Origin: Drosophila pseudoobscura
Lineage: Eukaryota; Arthropoda; Insecta; Diptera; Drosophilidae
Direction: 5' to 3'
Length of the DNA: 64,000 nucleotides
NCBI RefSeq assembly: GCF_009870125.1
Contig: NC_046679.1
Location: forward strand, 7,564,001-7,628,000
Shown: piece after piece, positions 10,961 to 24,868 of the stretch
Layout: each line of letters begins with the position of its first letter
Position numbering within the stretch: position 1 is the stretch's first letter
Position numbers and translations under genes: made by a program
The notes under the pieces: model-generated
Databases searched by the model: none
What the model was told of the DNA's origin: nothing
Seen by the model: the letters and a program-made list of their open reading frames with translations, nothing else

Positions 10961-13900
10961 ATCTCTTCTGGTCTGTTGCATGTGGCACGGCACCACAGAG
11001 AGAGAAGGAAGGGGCATTCCCCGAGCCCCGAAAATTAAACACTGTTGACAGCTCGCACTCACACACAATTTGAACAATTTGAATGCAATGTCCATGTCCA
11101 TGTCTGTTTGAGTCTCTGGCTTGGGGTTTTGTTTCGGGTTGGACTTGGGCTATACGATTACGAATATCTATAGCTGCCCAACATTTCAACGAACGTCCCA
11201 TTGTCTTGACAGTTGGATGAAGTTCCGTTCCGTGCCGTGCCGTGCAGAGCCGTTCCGTTCCTCTTTTGTGTTGGCCATTGTGCCTTGCGGTCTGGAAATC
11301 ATTGTTGCGGCCGAACAAAGGCCTGCCAATTGATTGGGATTGGGAGAATTCCATATTTCGTTTCATAATTAGGTAATTTGAGTGGCCAGCCAGCGTGGCA
11401 GTGGTAGCCAATTAGAGAGCCCTGACATCAACGCACCAACGCTTGAGGTTGCCCACGTAGGGCAGGTGGATCAGGTGCTTCTATCTGTGGTCTATCATAA
11501 GGCCTGACTGCAACGAGAAATCCAATTTTATCTGTCCCTATTTGGAATCCAATCCGATAGAAAGACACACGCACAGAAAGCATTTTGTGTGTGTGGCCTG
11601 GAACGCATTTTCCTCTGGATTTCCATTCATTTTTCAAACCAATGCTGTGCATTTGCATAGCCAACGACTTTTTTGACATGCTGACAGTTGATTTTTCTGA
11701 CAATTTAACTGGTCTCGATGTAAAATCAGTTTCGAAAATTACACTCAAATGTCAGCTGACGACTTTAAAGGAATTTTTCTGAGCTACCCCGTTGCACCAT
11801 TGGCCCGTTGTTGTTTCTGTTTCTGTTTCTGTTCTGACCATGGCGTGCAGTAAATTGTTTTTTGTTTTCTCAACTCTACGGAGTATCTCAACAGTCAACA
11901 GTCAGTCCCATCCCCCCCACCCCCCAACATCCCCTGCTCTGCCACTCTTTTGTGTAAAAGTCAGCAGGCAAATTATTTAAATTGTTATATAAAATGGCTA
12001 ATTATATGGCGAAGAGTAATTAGTTTTTGATTTCTTCAGCTTCCCCCCCTGCTCCACTCCCTTCAGCCTAGCCTCGCTCTTTCGTGCATGCCACCAAAAG
12101 TAAAAAGTGTCGAAAAAATCGTTGCCTACTTTCAGGGCGACAGCGAAATAAAGGCCTTTCCTGGGAGAGAAGAGGAAGCCAGAAGGCAAAAGGCACCCGA
12201 AATGCAGCCCTCATTCGCTTAATTAATTAATGCACTCTAGCAATTTATGAAAATATATCAAAAGCTGACAAGCTGGAAATTTATGGGGTCCGAACTGGTT
12301 CGTTTCCAACCTGATATGGCAGCAGGCAGTCGCTGTCGCGGAGGCAGCCGAATGCTGCATTCAACATTCAGCATTCGGCAGTCGAGCGGCGCCGCTGCCA
12401 ATACAATTTGGGCCCGTTGCAGTTGCAACTGTTGCAGCCAGCAGTTGCAGGCTCTTATGAGCAGCAAATGCAGCGCAACTAATGCGGCTCAAAATTCCAT
12501 CCGCCGCCGCTGCTGTTGCTGCTGTTGCTGTTCCTGTGGATGCACGAACCTCACTGCTGTCAGCATCTCCTTTCGCTGCCGTTGGCCAATGCGTTGTGGC
12601 ACTTGTGAACATTTTAATTATACAGCCAGCCAGCAGGATGGGGCCTGCTGCATGCTGCCTGCTGCCTGCTGCCGAGGTGATAAAACACTCGATAATCGCT
12701 GAGATCGTTTTGCTGCCGCTGCATCTTCAGCGCTTTTGCACATCCCCCTGGTATGGGATTGGGCTTGGGCCTGGCATCGCATTGAATCGGCAGCCGCATG
12801 CAAACATTATAATTTAATTGACAAGATTTATCGCATACGCAATTAGTGTGGCAAATGCTGCCTGGCTGGCTGTTTGGCTGTTTGGCTGCTGGCTGCTGGC
12901 TGGTTTCCGCGTAATTCGGTGGAGGCCGACGCGTTTTAGACAATTTTTCTGCAGAGCTTGCATAAATCTCTTTGGACACTCCTAGCCGTGGTCGCCGTCT
13001 CCCCTGGCAATTATGCACATTTTGTTTTAAACGTCCAAATTAATAATTTTCACTTTGGTAATTATGACAGGCGCGCTGAAGTGACAACATCAAAGGAGAT
13101 CCCCACCAGAAACCCCCATTCCAGAGTCCCCCTTGCAAGGGGCGCGTGTGGCACTCACAGACCCACTGCCACTGCCACTGCCACTGCCAGTGTCTGGTCC
13201 CAGGTCTTAGTTTATTTAGTCTACTGCGGCTGCCTGGCAGGTATTTTGGGGCCATATCTCTGTGGCAAACACCGCTGGAATTTGCGAGCATTAGGCAAAA
13301 TGCGCATAAATTCCAGCAACGTGCCAGGCTGCCACTAGACTAAGGGGGGGCGAAGGGATAGGGGGGTAGGGGGAGCTCCTCCGTTGCCTGATTCTGGGAG
13401 AGTTAGAGGTAGGAATCTCTTGAATAAAACCCTATTTTTCATTGCTTATTATATGACAAATATCTGTGCTGCTTGCAAGTTGGTATACGATCTCTTTTCT
13501 TGCGATCTTTGTCATTCTTTAATGGAATTTCCTTGAACATCCTTTCTCACATCTCTGTCCATAGATTTTAGATGCTCCATTTGTGGCTTCGCACCCGCAT
13601 GTCGTACGTTCCAGAGCTATCTCAATGTACCTTATGGCTGCAACACCTGCCACATTCCCAGGCAGCATACAAGAAAAAACAGAACCGCAAATGCTAATAT
13701 TTCTGTCAGAGTACGGTTCTGGGAGGAGGATGTGGATGGGGATGGGAATGGGTATGGGGCCAGGCTGAAAGCACTTTGGATTTCAATTTGTGCAGAACGA
13801 AATATTTCAGCTGAGCTCCTTTTGCTTACACCCTTTGCTTCTTCGTGCTGCACAGGATTTCTGCTTTAATCTTGTGGATTTCCTGGGAAAAGAAAGCAAG

Positions 13901-16900
13901 TAAAATAGATAAACAAGCGACAGCCAGGAGAACCCGATCCGAAAGGCCAGACCTGACCTAAGTTGCAACCCGCGGCGGCGGCACTGCCAGCGGCACGCGC
14001 GTGTTATCCTTCGAGGCACCTGCTCAAGCTCCTGCTCCTGCTCCAGCTCCAGCTCCGACTACAGCTAGCATCTCCAGCTCCTTGCAGCTCCTGGTTCTAT
14101 CAGTGGAGGCTGCTGCTCCGTAAGCTCTTTGGTATGCATGAAATGTACGCGACGCCAAATTTGTTGTGCGGCGAGGCGAATGCTCAAAATGTTCTCAAAT
14201 ACACATAGAGAATGGGACAGGGACGGGGGGAGTGTGTGGGTACGAGTCGCACATACATATATTTTCAAATTCTTATTGCATATAAATTCGCACGTGGTGC
14301 GACTGTAATCAACGTGTGGGGGCAAGGACACTTTTTACCCATCTCCTGCCAACGCACTCCCATCCCAACCAGTCCCCTTCCCCCGCTTGGATATATCTTT
14401 AAAATGTTGCCGTTCGCTCATTAATCTTACTAATGATGCTGGCCAGCAAATTGCATTGAGAGACCCCCAGGACACAGAAGAAGAAAAAATATAGGAAAAA
14501 AAGAAAAAAGAAACCCCAGGAACAAAAACAGAATCCAGAATCAGTCAAGCAAAAGCCAAGACAGCAAGTAATGAAAATGATAAGAAAATTTCTGCAGCAA
14601 TGCACAGAAAACAGAAAACAGCAAAAAGAAAATAATGGAAAGCCAACACAGAGACAGGGGCATGGGGATGGGGATGGGTTCTGGCTGGGAATATAATTAA
14701 AATACCTTCCATCATTAGTTTTGGAAAATGGTTTTGCGTGACACTTTCGAGGGCAGGGGCGGCGCTGCAGCCAAGCACAAAACTGCGATAACCGACAGGA
14801 AAAACAACAAGCGGAAAAGGGCAGAGAAAGCAGAGAGAAAGAATGGAAAGCCAAGAAAAAAAGCGGCAAGAAAATGAAGGACTATCGCAGAGTGCTCATC
14901 AAAAAAGTTAAATTAAGGCAAAAGCCGAGACGAGACCCACCGAAAAAAGGCACAAATTTTTCATTAAAATTAGAGACAAATCAATATTTTTTTTTATTCT
15001 CCACCAGCAGAGTGTCGGGCGGGGGAGGAGAGGAAATGAGCGAGATAGAGCGAATCAAAAGTCAGGGCAGGCAACAAAACAAGAAACAAGGATAATTAAT
15101 GATTTCTGTGCGCTTATCTGGCGGCAGGATGGGCGAGGGTGAGGGCGAGGGCGAGAGGGTGTGGGTGTGGGGCAAACAACTTTTGCCATTGTCTGGCATT
15201 ATCTTTTTGCTCTGCGTGTGTCTCTCTCTCTCTTTCGCCATGTATCCATCTCTGTCTCTCCGGTATAGCCAGCGAAGCACAAAAAAGGTAAAACGGCAAA
15301 AACGTTGCAGCCACATTTGACCAGGACCAGGCGCGGCAGGACATGCGCCAGCCCGAATGCCGAAGCGCCTAATCTTTAAATTCAAATCTCATTTGCTGCC
15401 ATTCCATCCAATCCATACCCGTGCCCCACCACCCTGCCACATCCCCTCCTCCACCTCCTGCTCCTGCCACTGTTGTTTTGTAAATTAAGCGAGTTAACTT
15501 TTTTGCCGTATCTGCTGCTGTTGCTCCTGCGGCTCATCCTGTACGGGCCCTGCCATTGTTTGATTACAATTTAGCATTTCGTGACTGACTGTGGGCCGAA
15601 CGGGAATGAAGGATCTATTTGTTGTCGCGTAATCTTCGTGCAATCACTACAAAACGGCAATAAATCAGGATTATTGCGAATGTGGTGCGATGCGTGTGAT
15701 ACGAGCATAGGCCCGGCCCCAGGCAGCACTCGGATTCCGAGCCGGCGGCAGAGTCCTGCCCACTTTTCCCACCCCAGCCCCGTGAAGATCTTGGCAAGCC
15801 CAACAAAAAAAAAACAGGAAGAGAAAACAATACAGAAGCGGCAGGACCCCGCACGCAGCCAATGATTTATGTCTGTGAATTTGAATAATTTATAATTAAA
15901 AATGCGGCTCGTAGAATTCGGTTACTTAGTGTCCTTAGAGTTGCCTTAGAGTTTCCCGGGAAAGCCAGGACTTTGGGACCTGGCTCTGACATACTTTTTG
16001 GGCATACCCCGTCAGGCCCCTTCCTTTTTTTCTTTGGTTACTGCCGCCTTTAATTACTTTTATCCTTTCTCCGTTTTTTTTTCTTTCATTTCGTTTTTCC
16101 TTGTCTTTTTGACATTTCCGCTGTCGCGAATTTCTTTTTATTTTTTTCCTGGGTTTCCTGTGACGTTTCCCTTTCTCCGCCACCCGATTTAGGAGGGGGA
16201 AAAAGGGAAGCCTTATGGCTTTTAATTTCCTTTACTTTCGCCCAATTTATCATTGTTCTTTTGGGGTCCAGCGAAAGGTAGATGTGGGTCACTCACGCGT
16301 ATCTTTCGGGGCATTTCCTATGCCACTGTCCACAGTGGACTTCTGTCATAGATCATGACCATTTTCAGGGCTCCTCACTTACCTAATGACCTCTCAATCT
16401 GTCCCCAAAGTGCACTCTGTCCGGGGAGCGGGAGGACAGAGGAGACTTCCGTCCCGCATCAGAATTTCATTCATGAGTGGTGCTCCTACTACCGAGGCCT
16501 CCTTTCAGGCTTTGATAAATGCGCGTTTCGGGTATGTAAGTCAGTAGCCAGTTGTCCTCGTCGTCGTCCTCATCCTCGTCGTTGCTGCTGTCTCTCGATC
16601 TGCTGCATGTGAAAAATTATTATGCGTTGATTTCGCCTGGCTTTGAGCAGCCGCCACCGACGCCGCAGCAGATTAAATAAATTCTGCCAGGCATCCCAGG
16701 CCCAGGCCCAGGCCCAGACCCAGCCAATTCCCCGACCAACCGACCAAAGCTTAATCTGGACACACCAACGGCAGCCTCAATCCGCTGCTGCAGCAAAAAG
16801 TTGCAAACTCAATTGGAACCTGGGAACTGGCAACTGGCAACTGGCGACTGGCAGCCGAGTGGACTAGAGGGGAGGGACTCTGACGTGGGGCAGCAGAGGA

Positions 16901-19717
16901 GCATACGTAATCCCAGTTGCTCCATCAGTCTTGTTCGATCAATTGCACATGCGCACAGGTTCTTGGCGCGTTTCTTCTCCCACAGACACAGCCATAGCCA
17001 TAGCCTTAGCCATAGTCAGAGCCTCTGTGACTCTGCCCAAGACCCTGCCGCAGTCATGGCATTGTTTCCACTTGCTGGAGCCGCTCTTGTTGGCCTCTTC
17101 ATTTTTTTGTTCACCGATCTCTGCGGCATTGCTGCAAAAGGATTATGTTTTATTTATGCCCCGCGCAGCGAACTTAACTTCAATAAATGTCCGGCAAATA
17201 TGTGGAGCATGTGTTTTCCTGGCAATTTTTGTCGTAAATTTTTATGTTTGACGGTCTGGGCCGGTCCGGTCCGGTCGGGTCCGCTCCGATCCGTTGACGT
17301 TCCGCGTCTTGAGCTGCTGTTTAGGGTCTCGGTTTCGGGTACGGGCTTTGGCAGCGACTGGGGACTCTGGTGGAGAGGCCATTGTTGGCGGTTATGTTAT
17401 ACATTTCGTCATATTATTCGCGGCATTATTGTCAACTGTCGGGGCTGGCAAAAAGTGATGAGAGCTCTGGGGCTGCAGTCTGCAGCCTTTTCTGCTCTCT
17501 GTTCTCTGTTCTGGCGGTTCATCTGAGGGACTTGGCTGTCGCTAAATCGTGAAATGCAATTACAAATCGCATTCGACACCGCAACAATGGGTATGAAAGC
17601 CATGAGAGTTGGCCAAAAGAAGAGACAGGGCTCTGGACCCTCTGTTTCTGTTGGCCCAGAGGCTATCATTGCTGGCCAATTTCAATATGAAAACCCAATT
17701 ATCACGACTGCCCCTGCCATCGTCGACGGAGTGACGCTTTTGTCTGTAATTGACTGTGGTTTAATTATAAAACGCCTCATCGCCGGCCCATCCTCCTATT
17801 CTCCTGCACACTCCAGTGGTCTGCCCCCCCGGCGGTCCTCGGTCCTGCCAAGCCGAAACCGCATCCCGAACAGGAGCCGGACACTTTGTATAATTTGCCA
17901 ACCAGTCCCCCCCCTCCAGTCCAACCCATCTGCCTGTCCGAATGTCTGGTTGTCCGACTTCCATTTGGCTGTTAATTTTACACTCGCATAATATGCATTA
18001 TCAATACATTTAAACCATTGTCAGGTTGGGCTCTCTTTTTTGGAGGGGATTCGAAAGGGGAGCCCAGACTCAGAGCCAGAGCCAGAGCCATAGCCAGAGC
18101 TTTGTGTGCGACCACAGAATTTGTGGAAAAGCAATTATGATTTTGTCATTTGGCCAATGTATCCGAAAGATACTCGGCACGACATCCCTCCCAAAACGTT
18201 TGTCGACGCAGAGCTTGCGGCTCTGGTTTGGAGTTGGATTCGGATTGGGATTCGGATTGGGAGTGGCAGCAGGAAAAGGTAAAGGCCCAGGCCAGGGCAA
18301 AACAAACCTGATATTGGCAGGTTGTAATATGCATTCTGAGTTATCATTGCTCACGATTTTCGTTTGGTTTGGTTTATGGATATGCCTGGCAGGGTCCACA
18401 AATGATTAGATTTTGAAATGCATTCATTTTGCAAATTGTCGTCGTCGTTTGCTCCACTTCACCCGAGTCCCCATTGCAGCCCCACAATTGTGCAATTGTC
18501 TGTGCACCTGTCTGCAGAGTGTGGCATGTTTCCCTCCGTTCGATTTCGTTTGGCTGTGGTGCCATAACTTGGCTGAAATTAGCATTGATTTGGTTGTGGC
18601 CAGCCGCAGTGGATGGCCCCTAATCGATACTCAATATATCTGTTGTGGGGTGGAGGAGGAGGAGGAGCTGCAGCTACCCCAACGATTACCGACTGGACGT
18701 TCGATTGAGGAAAAGGATACCACCATTGATCGATCGAATCTCTGACGGGGTTGCCCCGATGAACATGGTTCTTCAATATCCCATTTCCCCTTTTCGTTGC
18801 CATCCAATCTCCACCAAGTTTGATTTGATAAATGCCTTCCCCTGGTAATGAGGCACCCAACAGAAACAAAAACAAACTTGGCCAGGATTCCCCCCTTTCC
18901 TAATTACCCATGTTAATGTGGTCCAAATCCTTCGGGGAGCTTCGAGCCAAGCGCAAATCTCGAATGTGTGCAAATATGCGTCAAGTTTTCGAGGGGTTGG
19001 ATATGACCAGGAAGGACCAGAGTCAGAGTCCGTTCAGTCACCCTTTGAGTGTTTGCCACTCGAAAAGTTTCATCAGAATTTTCGGAGGGGAAGCCAAGGA
19101 CTACGAGGTCGGAGGGCGGAAGGGGGGGAACGCACTAATTGACAAAGTGTTGAATTACATTTTCGGGCGCTTGAAAATTTCCTTCGGCGGGGTTTGACAT
19201 TAAGTAAATTATTTTTAATACGTTTATGGACATATGAAAGTATGAGTTATTAAATACAGATTCCTCCTCCGTGTGTGCCTGTGTGAGTTGTAAATATGTA
19301 ATTTTCACATGGATGAGATTTAATTACCGTAATGGGATTTGATCCAACAGAAGCATGGGAGACAGTGGGAGACAGTGAGGCAGAGTGGGGTAGCGGGAGA
19401 CACTGTAATAAAACACTTAATATGATGAATGATGAATGAATCGGCGAAGGGTTCGCTGGCCCTGGTGACCCCTGGGAGCTGTCCTGGAGGACACTCACTG
19501 CTCTGTCGAGCTCTGCCTTGAGTCCTTGCCGACTCTGACTCTCCGCTGCAGCTGTGCCATTTCCCAGGCTGCCCTTTTCGTTTGGCGCGTGTGGCAAATT
19601 GCGCCAATTTACTTATTAAGAACGCAGGAAAAATGCTTTTCTACCAGCCATAACAATGCAGTGGGGGGGCGGGGGGTCTGAAAACGGTTTTCAATTGCTG
19701 GAATTTCACTCCATCGA

Positions 19718-19730
19718 GGGGGGGGGGGGG
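19718..19730. repeat. 13-nt poly-G tract
   Basis: Uninterrupted run of G within GC-rich DNA. Confidence 0.85.
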
Positions 19731-21394
19731 AAGGGTGGGGCCCGGCACTGCGTTTCCTCCTGTCAATGTCAAAAGAATTTCAGTAGCTTGCTGTTGTGTT
19801 TCGTTTTTTTTTTTTGTCGGTTTTCGTGTTTTCTCTAAATCGAAAGTCAAAAAAGTTAAATTATTCATGGCAAAAAAGCAATTTTGAAAGCGCAACTGCA
19901 ACTGCAGGACGAGATGGAACTGGGGCATGGCAAGGGGAAGTTGCATAAGCGGGTTCTAAAAACTTTTGTAAACGCAGTCAAATTGCAATTAGCCTTTTGT
20001 TGGCCGCCGTCTTGATTGCTCTGCTGCTTTTGCTGTTGCTGTTTTTGTTGCTGTTCCTGTTGTTGCAACTTTGATGCATGCGTGATTGGGGAATGGTGAG
20101 GGGTGAGTGGTGAGGATAGACACAGAAGTTATGGGAACCATGCCATTCCATGCCTGGCTCGAAGCTCTGAAATTCTGCTTCTTTGGCTGGCACCACCGGC
20201 TGACAGCAATTTTCCAGTTGTGAATTATCTGAAATTTTCGCCGGCTGCCGTGGCTAATGGAAATGATTGCCAGCTAAAACGCAATGCAAAGGGGGGGAGA
20301 GGGGAGCGGGTGGAGCAGGGGGAGGCTGTCAGTTGGCTTTAATTTAATTTTGCACACGAATTATAAATGAAATCAGCAGCGAAACAGAAATAATACAGAA
20401 ACATGGATACACTCGGAAAAAAATATCGCAATCATTTCCAAGGGATTCTGGAAAACTGAGATCTCGCCAGAGACCTCTGCGTCCCTCTCGTTGGCCGAGA
20501 GGCATGCTTCAAATCCCAGTAGCCAACCAGACGTGCTGGCGAGGCGACTCTCTCCAACGGACCTGCCCAACAGGGGGATCTGAGATGGACATCAACGCCT
20601 AGGAGGACCTAACGAAGAGTCGCCAAGACCAAGACCCTGGACCGTTGACTTATCGTATCTGATGGATCTTAAAAATAGCTACGAGTATTATAATAACGAT
20701 TGGCTACCAAATGTAGCTGGAAATCTATATTATCCAATGAACTTTCTTTTAGTGATATTTTAAAGTGGAATTTTTGTTTGATCATCCAATGAATCATCAG
20801 AGAATATCTTTTTTTTGCGCGGTGCAGGAAATATCATGGGGAGAGGGAGGCAAAATTCAAGTGAACAACATGGCCAACAAAAAGGGGGCGGGGTCGGACC
20901 TGATGCCAACAAGCGCAAAGAAATGTAAACAATTCATTGAATTTGCAATTACACGCACATTTGCCACACACACAGATATTCGCACGCACACAGATACGAC
21001 AGCTACAGCTACAGCTACAGCGAGAGGGAGTGGGAGAGGGAGAGAGAGGCAGAGAGACAGGCAGAGCGGCGACAGAGACAGACGATGCGTGTAATGTTTG
21101 TTAAATGTGTATGGGGCCGCATTCTGTGCTCATTGTTTGTATTTATATTGGAATGTATCTCGCAGATACGCATCATATATCCGTGTGCGTATGGCATGCC
21201 CCCCAACTCAAGGCAGGAGGGGAGTGGGGAGAGGGAGGCAGGGAAGCGACGCCATTTAATGTTTGCACACATCATGACTCTCCCGATACGCTTTTGTAAT
21301 CACAAACCAATTGGAAATACGTTTGGCATCCGCATAAAAACCGTTTACATTCACGCAGATGCAAATAAATAAGTACTCGTGACTGTGGTTGCTG

Positions 21395-21421
21395 CACACA
21401 CACACACACACACACACACAC
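21395..21421. repeat. (CA)n microsatellite
   Basis: Thirteen CA units, one of the longest dinucleotide arrays in the window. Confidence 0.9.
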
Positions 21422-21773
21422 GCAAGCACGCAAAAACACATAGGGTTAAACCTGGTTAAATTCCCCTCGAAATCGGGGATACGGAATTTACTCGATTTTC
21501 ATCCTCCAGAAGAACTAAAGTTTTTGATAAATGTTGAATTTTTCTCATGAAGATGCCTTGGCCACCAATTTTCAAATCAGAAAATTACGGATAAATAACA
21601 TCACCACCTCGCAGTTTATACAATCTGACTATTTGACGATTATAAGAGCCGTTCTTGAAAAAATCTTCTTATAAAAATACAATTGCTTGAATCATCGTTA
21701 AGAACACTTATGTTGTCTCCTTACATGCTCTGAAGAATTTTCATATAAAATACAATACCCGCAGTATTGTGAA

Positions 21774-22012
21774 CTAATTCTGTTGATATTTCTTTTTCTG
21801 TTCTTTGGAAGCATGAATTGAATGTGCGAATGGACTTCGAGAACAGGTTTGATGCCAGTTTGATTCAAGAGCGACTTCGCCTGATGCCCAACACATACCA
21901 TCCGACTCACTTTTGAACTTGAGCGCATGACAATGGGGACATTTTTTGTCCATAGCAGCAATCATCACTTTCGGATGAGCGGAATATTCAATTTTTGGCT
22001 CCTACTCTAATG
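21774..22012 (-). pseudogene. Relic of a Helitron-encoded helicase (N-terminal zinc-finger-like segment)
   Basis: On the minus strand an open frame reads from EYSAHPKV through MDKKCPHCHALKFKSESDGM to CWASGEVAL and stops after KYQQN. The pattern CPHCxALKFxxE...MCxxSGxV is the characteristic start of the Helitron-like PIF1 helicase domain found in many insect and plant Helitrons. The usual second Cys pair is damaged (a CW where CC is expected). The frame is short, and a second minus-strand frame at 21698-21961 continues with stretches that look like the shifted remainder, so the copy is broken. Flanks are AT-rich and no intact Rep domain was seen. It is non-functional, judging from truncation and frame disruption. 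Confidence 0.55.
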
Positions 22013-22683
22013 CAAGATGAAGAAACGAAATAGATGTAAGTGCTCAAAGGACTTTTTGGCGTTTTCTTGTGATTGACATTCACGGAATACTTACCATAAA
22101 AGCGGGCATATGTATATTCATGTCTCCATGGCCAACATCTGGTCAAAATCATTACAGCCTCTGAAAAGAGTACAACACGGTATTGCTTTTCCCCAAAAAG
22201 AGACAGAACGAAAAGCTCTTTTCACTAAAAAACATACGAAAAAACAAACACAAAAAATGCATTTAAAATGTTAGGGAAAAATGAGAAAAAATGGCTGTGG
22301 CCAGGCTCAGAGCCGTTTCTTTCCCCCTGGGTAAGGAACAGTCGTCTGAGGGGAAATCCCTTGAAGCAATTAAAGTCCTCCCCGTCTGGGAATGCGCGTT
22401 GCAGCTTGCATTAGAAGCGGACCCCCGAAAGAGGTTTCTGTTGTTGCAACACCGCCATGATTAATGACCAGCACTGCCCCCGTCCGCCCCCGTTCGCTCA
22501 CTCAAGTGCTGAGCAATTATAAGCCAAAGACTGTGCAACATTTGCAGTCGTCTCCGGCAGACGTCAATCAGGCTGGAACCGGGCCTGGACTACGCTTTTG
22601 GCCAGTCCACGCACCAAAGGCCAAATTAATAAAATCAAAGCAGAAGCAACAAAAATTTAATAAAATCTCACTCGCAACGAGGG

Positions 22684-22709
22684 TGAGGATGAGGATGAGG
22701 ATGAGGATG
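22684..22709. repeat. GAGGAT hexamer array
   Basis: Four tandem GAGGAT units flanked by GAGTGAGG variants. Confidence 0.85.
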
Positions 22710-22794
22710 CGAGTGAGGGTGAGGCAAGTGCAGTAGTCTTGGGGGTTGGGCGGCAAAGAAGATTAATGATTGCAATAAATCCAGTGACAGACAG

Positions 22795-22798
<4 letters not shown>

Positions 22799-22825
<27 letters not shown>
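22799..22825. repeat. (AG)n microsatellite
   Basis: About 13 AG units. Confidence 0.9.
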
Positions 22826-24834
22826 CGACACACACTAATAGTGCCACCAGCCAGGACAAAGGATACTTTGTGCCGCTGCTAATAATACGCAAGAAGAGCC
22901 AAAGTTGAAGGAATCGTGGGCAGGCAGCTTAGAGACCACCAGCAGCCCCAGATGCTGACACGGACGAACGGCCGGACGGAGACTCCGCATGTGAGCTGGG
23001 ACTGGAACTGGGACAGGGACTGGGACTGGGACTGAGGCACCATTACGCTGATTAACACACGCGCAGGGGTGGCTCCCGCTCCTGTTACTCTATTCCTCCC
23101 CAGCTACAGCTCCTGTTCCTGCTGATAACGTCGCACAACATGCCATAAGCTGCTTGACTGCCGATTGCCAACTAGCGACTGCTCATTTGACCGGGCCAGG
23201 GCCCCTTGGGGTTGCACCATGCCGGGCAGCATCAGTAGAGAAATTCATCATCTTGCCGGGCCGCTGGTGCCATATCCTTAAATCTAATTACGACTTAATC
23301 GACGCCACTGGCGACAGTTGCAGCGAAAATGAAACGGGAGAACCACCACTACCACCACCACTGCCGCCGAGACGTACCACATTCGACTTCCACCCCGGGA
23401 CCAGGCTTATGATGCTCAATTGATAAAGTCAGACCCGGACACAGTCACATGTGCTGCCGTATCCTTCTCGCTCGCCCTGAATCTGGTTCGGGTTCAGGTT
23501 CCCATACCATTACCAGTGCATCCGCATCCCCCGCCGGCACTCGCCCATTGCGACGCTTTACATGTGTTAATCACAGTCGGCATTGCTCTTGGCCGACTCT
23601 TTTGTCTCCTGGCCAGCGGTCTGGCCTCCATTGTTAGTTTTAATTGTCTAAAAAGCGCGAACAACAATGCACTTGGCAGCCCACTAGTGTGGCAGCCACA
23701 TCAACGAGGTGGCAGCAGTACCAGGATCTGCAGCAGTAGCAATAGCAGTAACAACAATCCCACGCCGAGTGGCAGTATAGGCGGGGCATACTCTGCAGAG
23801 ACTGGGGTCAAATTAGATCTAGATGATCTTGACTTGGTACTAAAGTAGCTGCAGATACGGAATCTCTGCTTTTTGCTGATTTTGTGGTAGTAGCAATTAG
23901 CTCATTAGATCATGTCTTTGTGTTCTTCTGATAGGATATACAGTACCCCAGGCCGTACTTGTAGCCTCGATACTACTGCAAAAAGAAGATATTTTGGAGG
24001 CCATGGAAACATCTTCAAGATATTGTTATCACTATCACCACTAACCTATATCTAACCTATAATTTCACTGGTGATATTTGTTAGATAAACCCGAAAAAAG
24101 TATGCTGTTTGAAAATTCTTTTTGTAGATCCATCTTTTCTTTTCGCGTAACAGAAATAATTATTGCGATATCTGTTACCAGTTCAACGCCAAAAGTATTC
24201 AGGTCTAATCATTTTCATGATTATTCAGATACCCATTGGCCCTTAATGGGGTAATGTAAACGATTTATAAACTATTCCCAACCCCTGCAGAACCTTTTAA
24301 GTTATGTTATTTGAGATGAAGACCAAACTGGTATTTCCCCAAAGAAAATGTATCCTCCAACTAAATTCCACTGCCGAAATCTATCACAAAGCCAAGCTGC
24401 TCCACTCTTAGAGTACGAAAAAGATGGGGCAAAAAAGGAAAAACTAGAGCCAACATTTGATGATGGTTTTGTTTTGCATATTGTCCAGTGTCCCGTGTCC
24501 TTTGTCCTGTGGGCCGTGTGTTGTCCCTTGCTTGTTTCAGAGTCGCTTTTGTTTTCTAACACCCGCAGCGACATGCTCACACACACATGCTCACATGAGG
24601 GCTATGGATCGGAGGAGGGTATTGGGGGTGTGGGTGTGTTTGTGTTTGTGTACGTGCGTGCAAATATCATTGCATACGTGTGGGCGTAAATGAATAAAAT
24701 GGCTCGAGCCGCCGAAAAACGATAAATTCAATCGAAAATCGTTACATGTCAATGCTTTAATCGGCCATAATCCCATTATGGCGCAAGGATATGCTCCGCC
24801 AAGTCCTCTCCCTCTCCTGCCCAGCCCTGCTTTC

Positions 24835-24868
<34 letters not shown>
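24835..24868. repeat. Compound (CT)n(GT)n microsatellite
   Basis: About nine CT units run directly into about eight GT units; a further GT array lies at 24926-24949. Confidence 0.9.

Larger units (their letters stand above)
10061..21700. other. Long non-coding stretch
   Basis: No convincing exon. It contains many simple repeats, GAGTCA/GGACTG arrays, a 13-G run at 19718-19730, and (CA)n at 21395-21421. Open frames up to 241 codons (plus, 16801-17526) have no domain, carry repeat-derived composition and lack splice or codon signals. Confidence 0.6.

Noticed and set aside
16801..17526. 241-codon plus-strand frame
   Set aside because: Begins in a tandem GGCAACT-type repeat. The hydrophobic middle has no family match by eye, and neighbouring frames are equally open.
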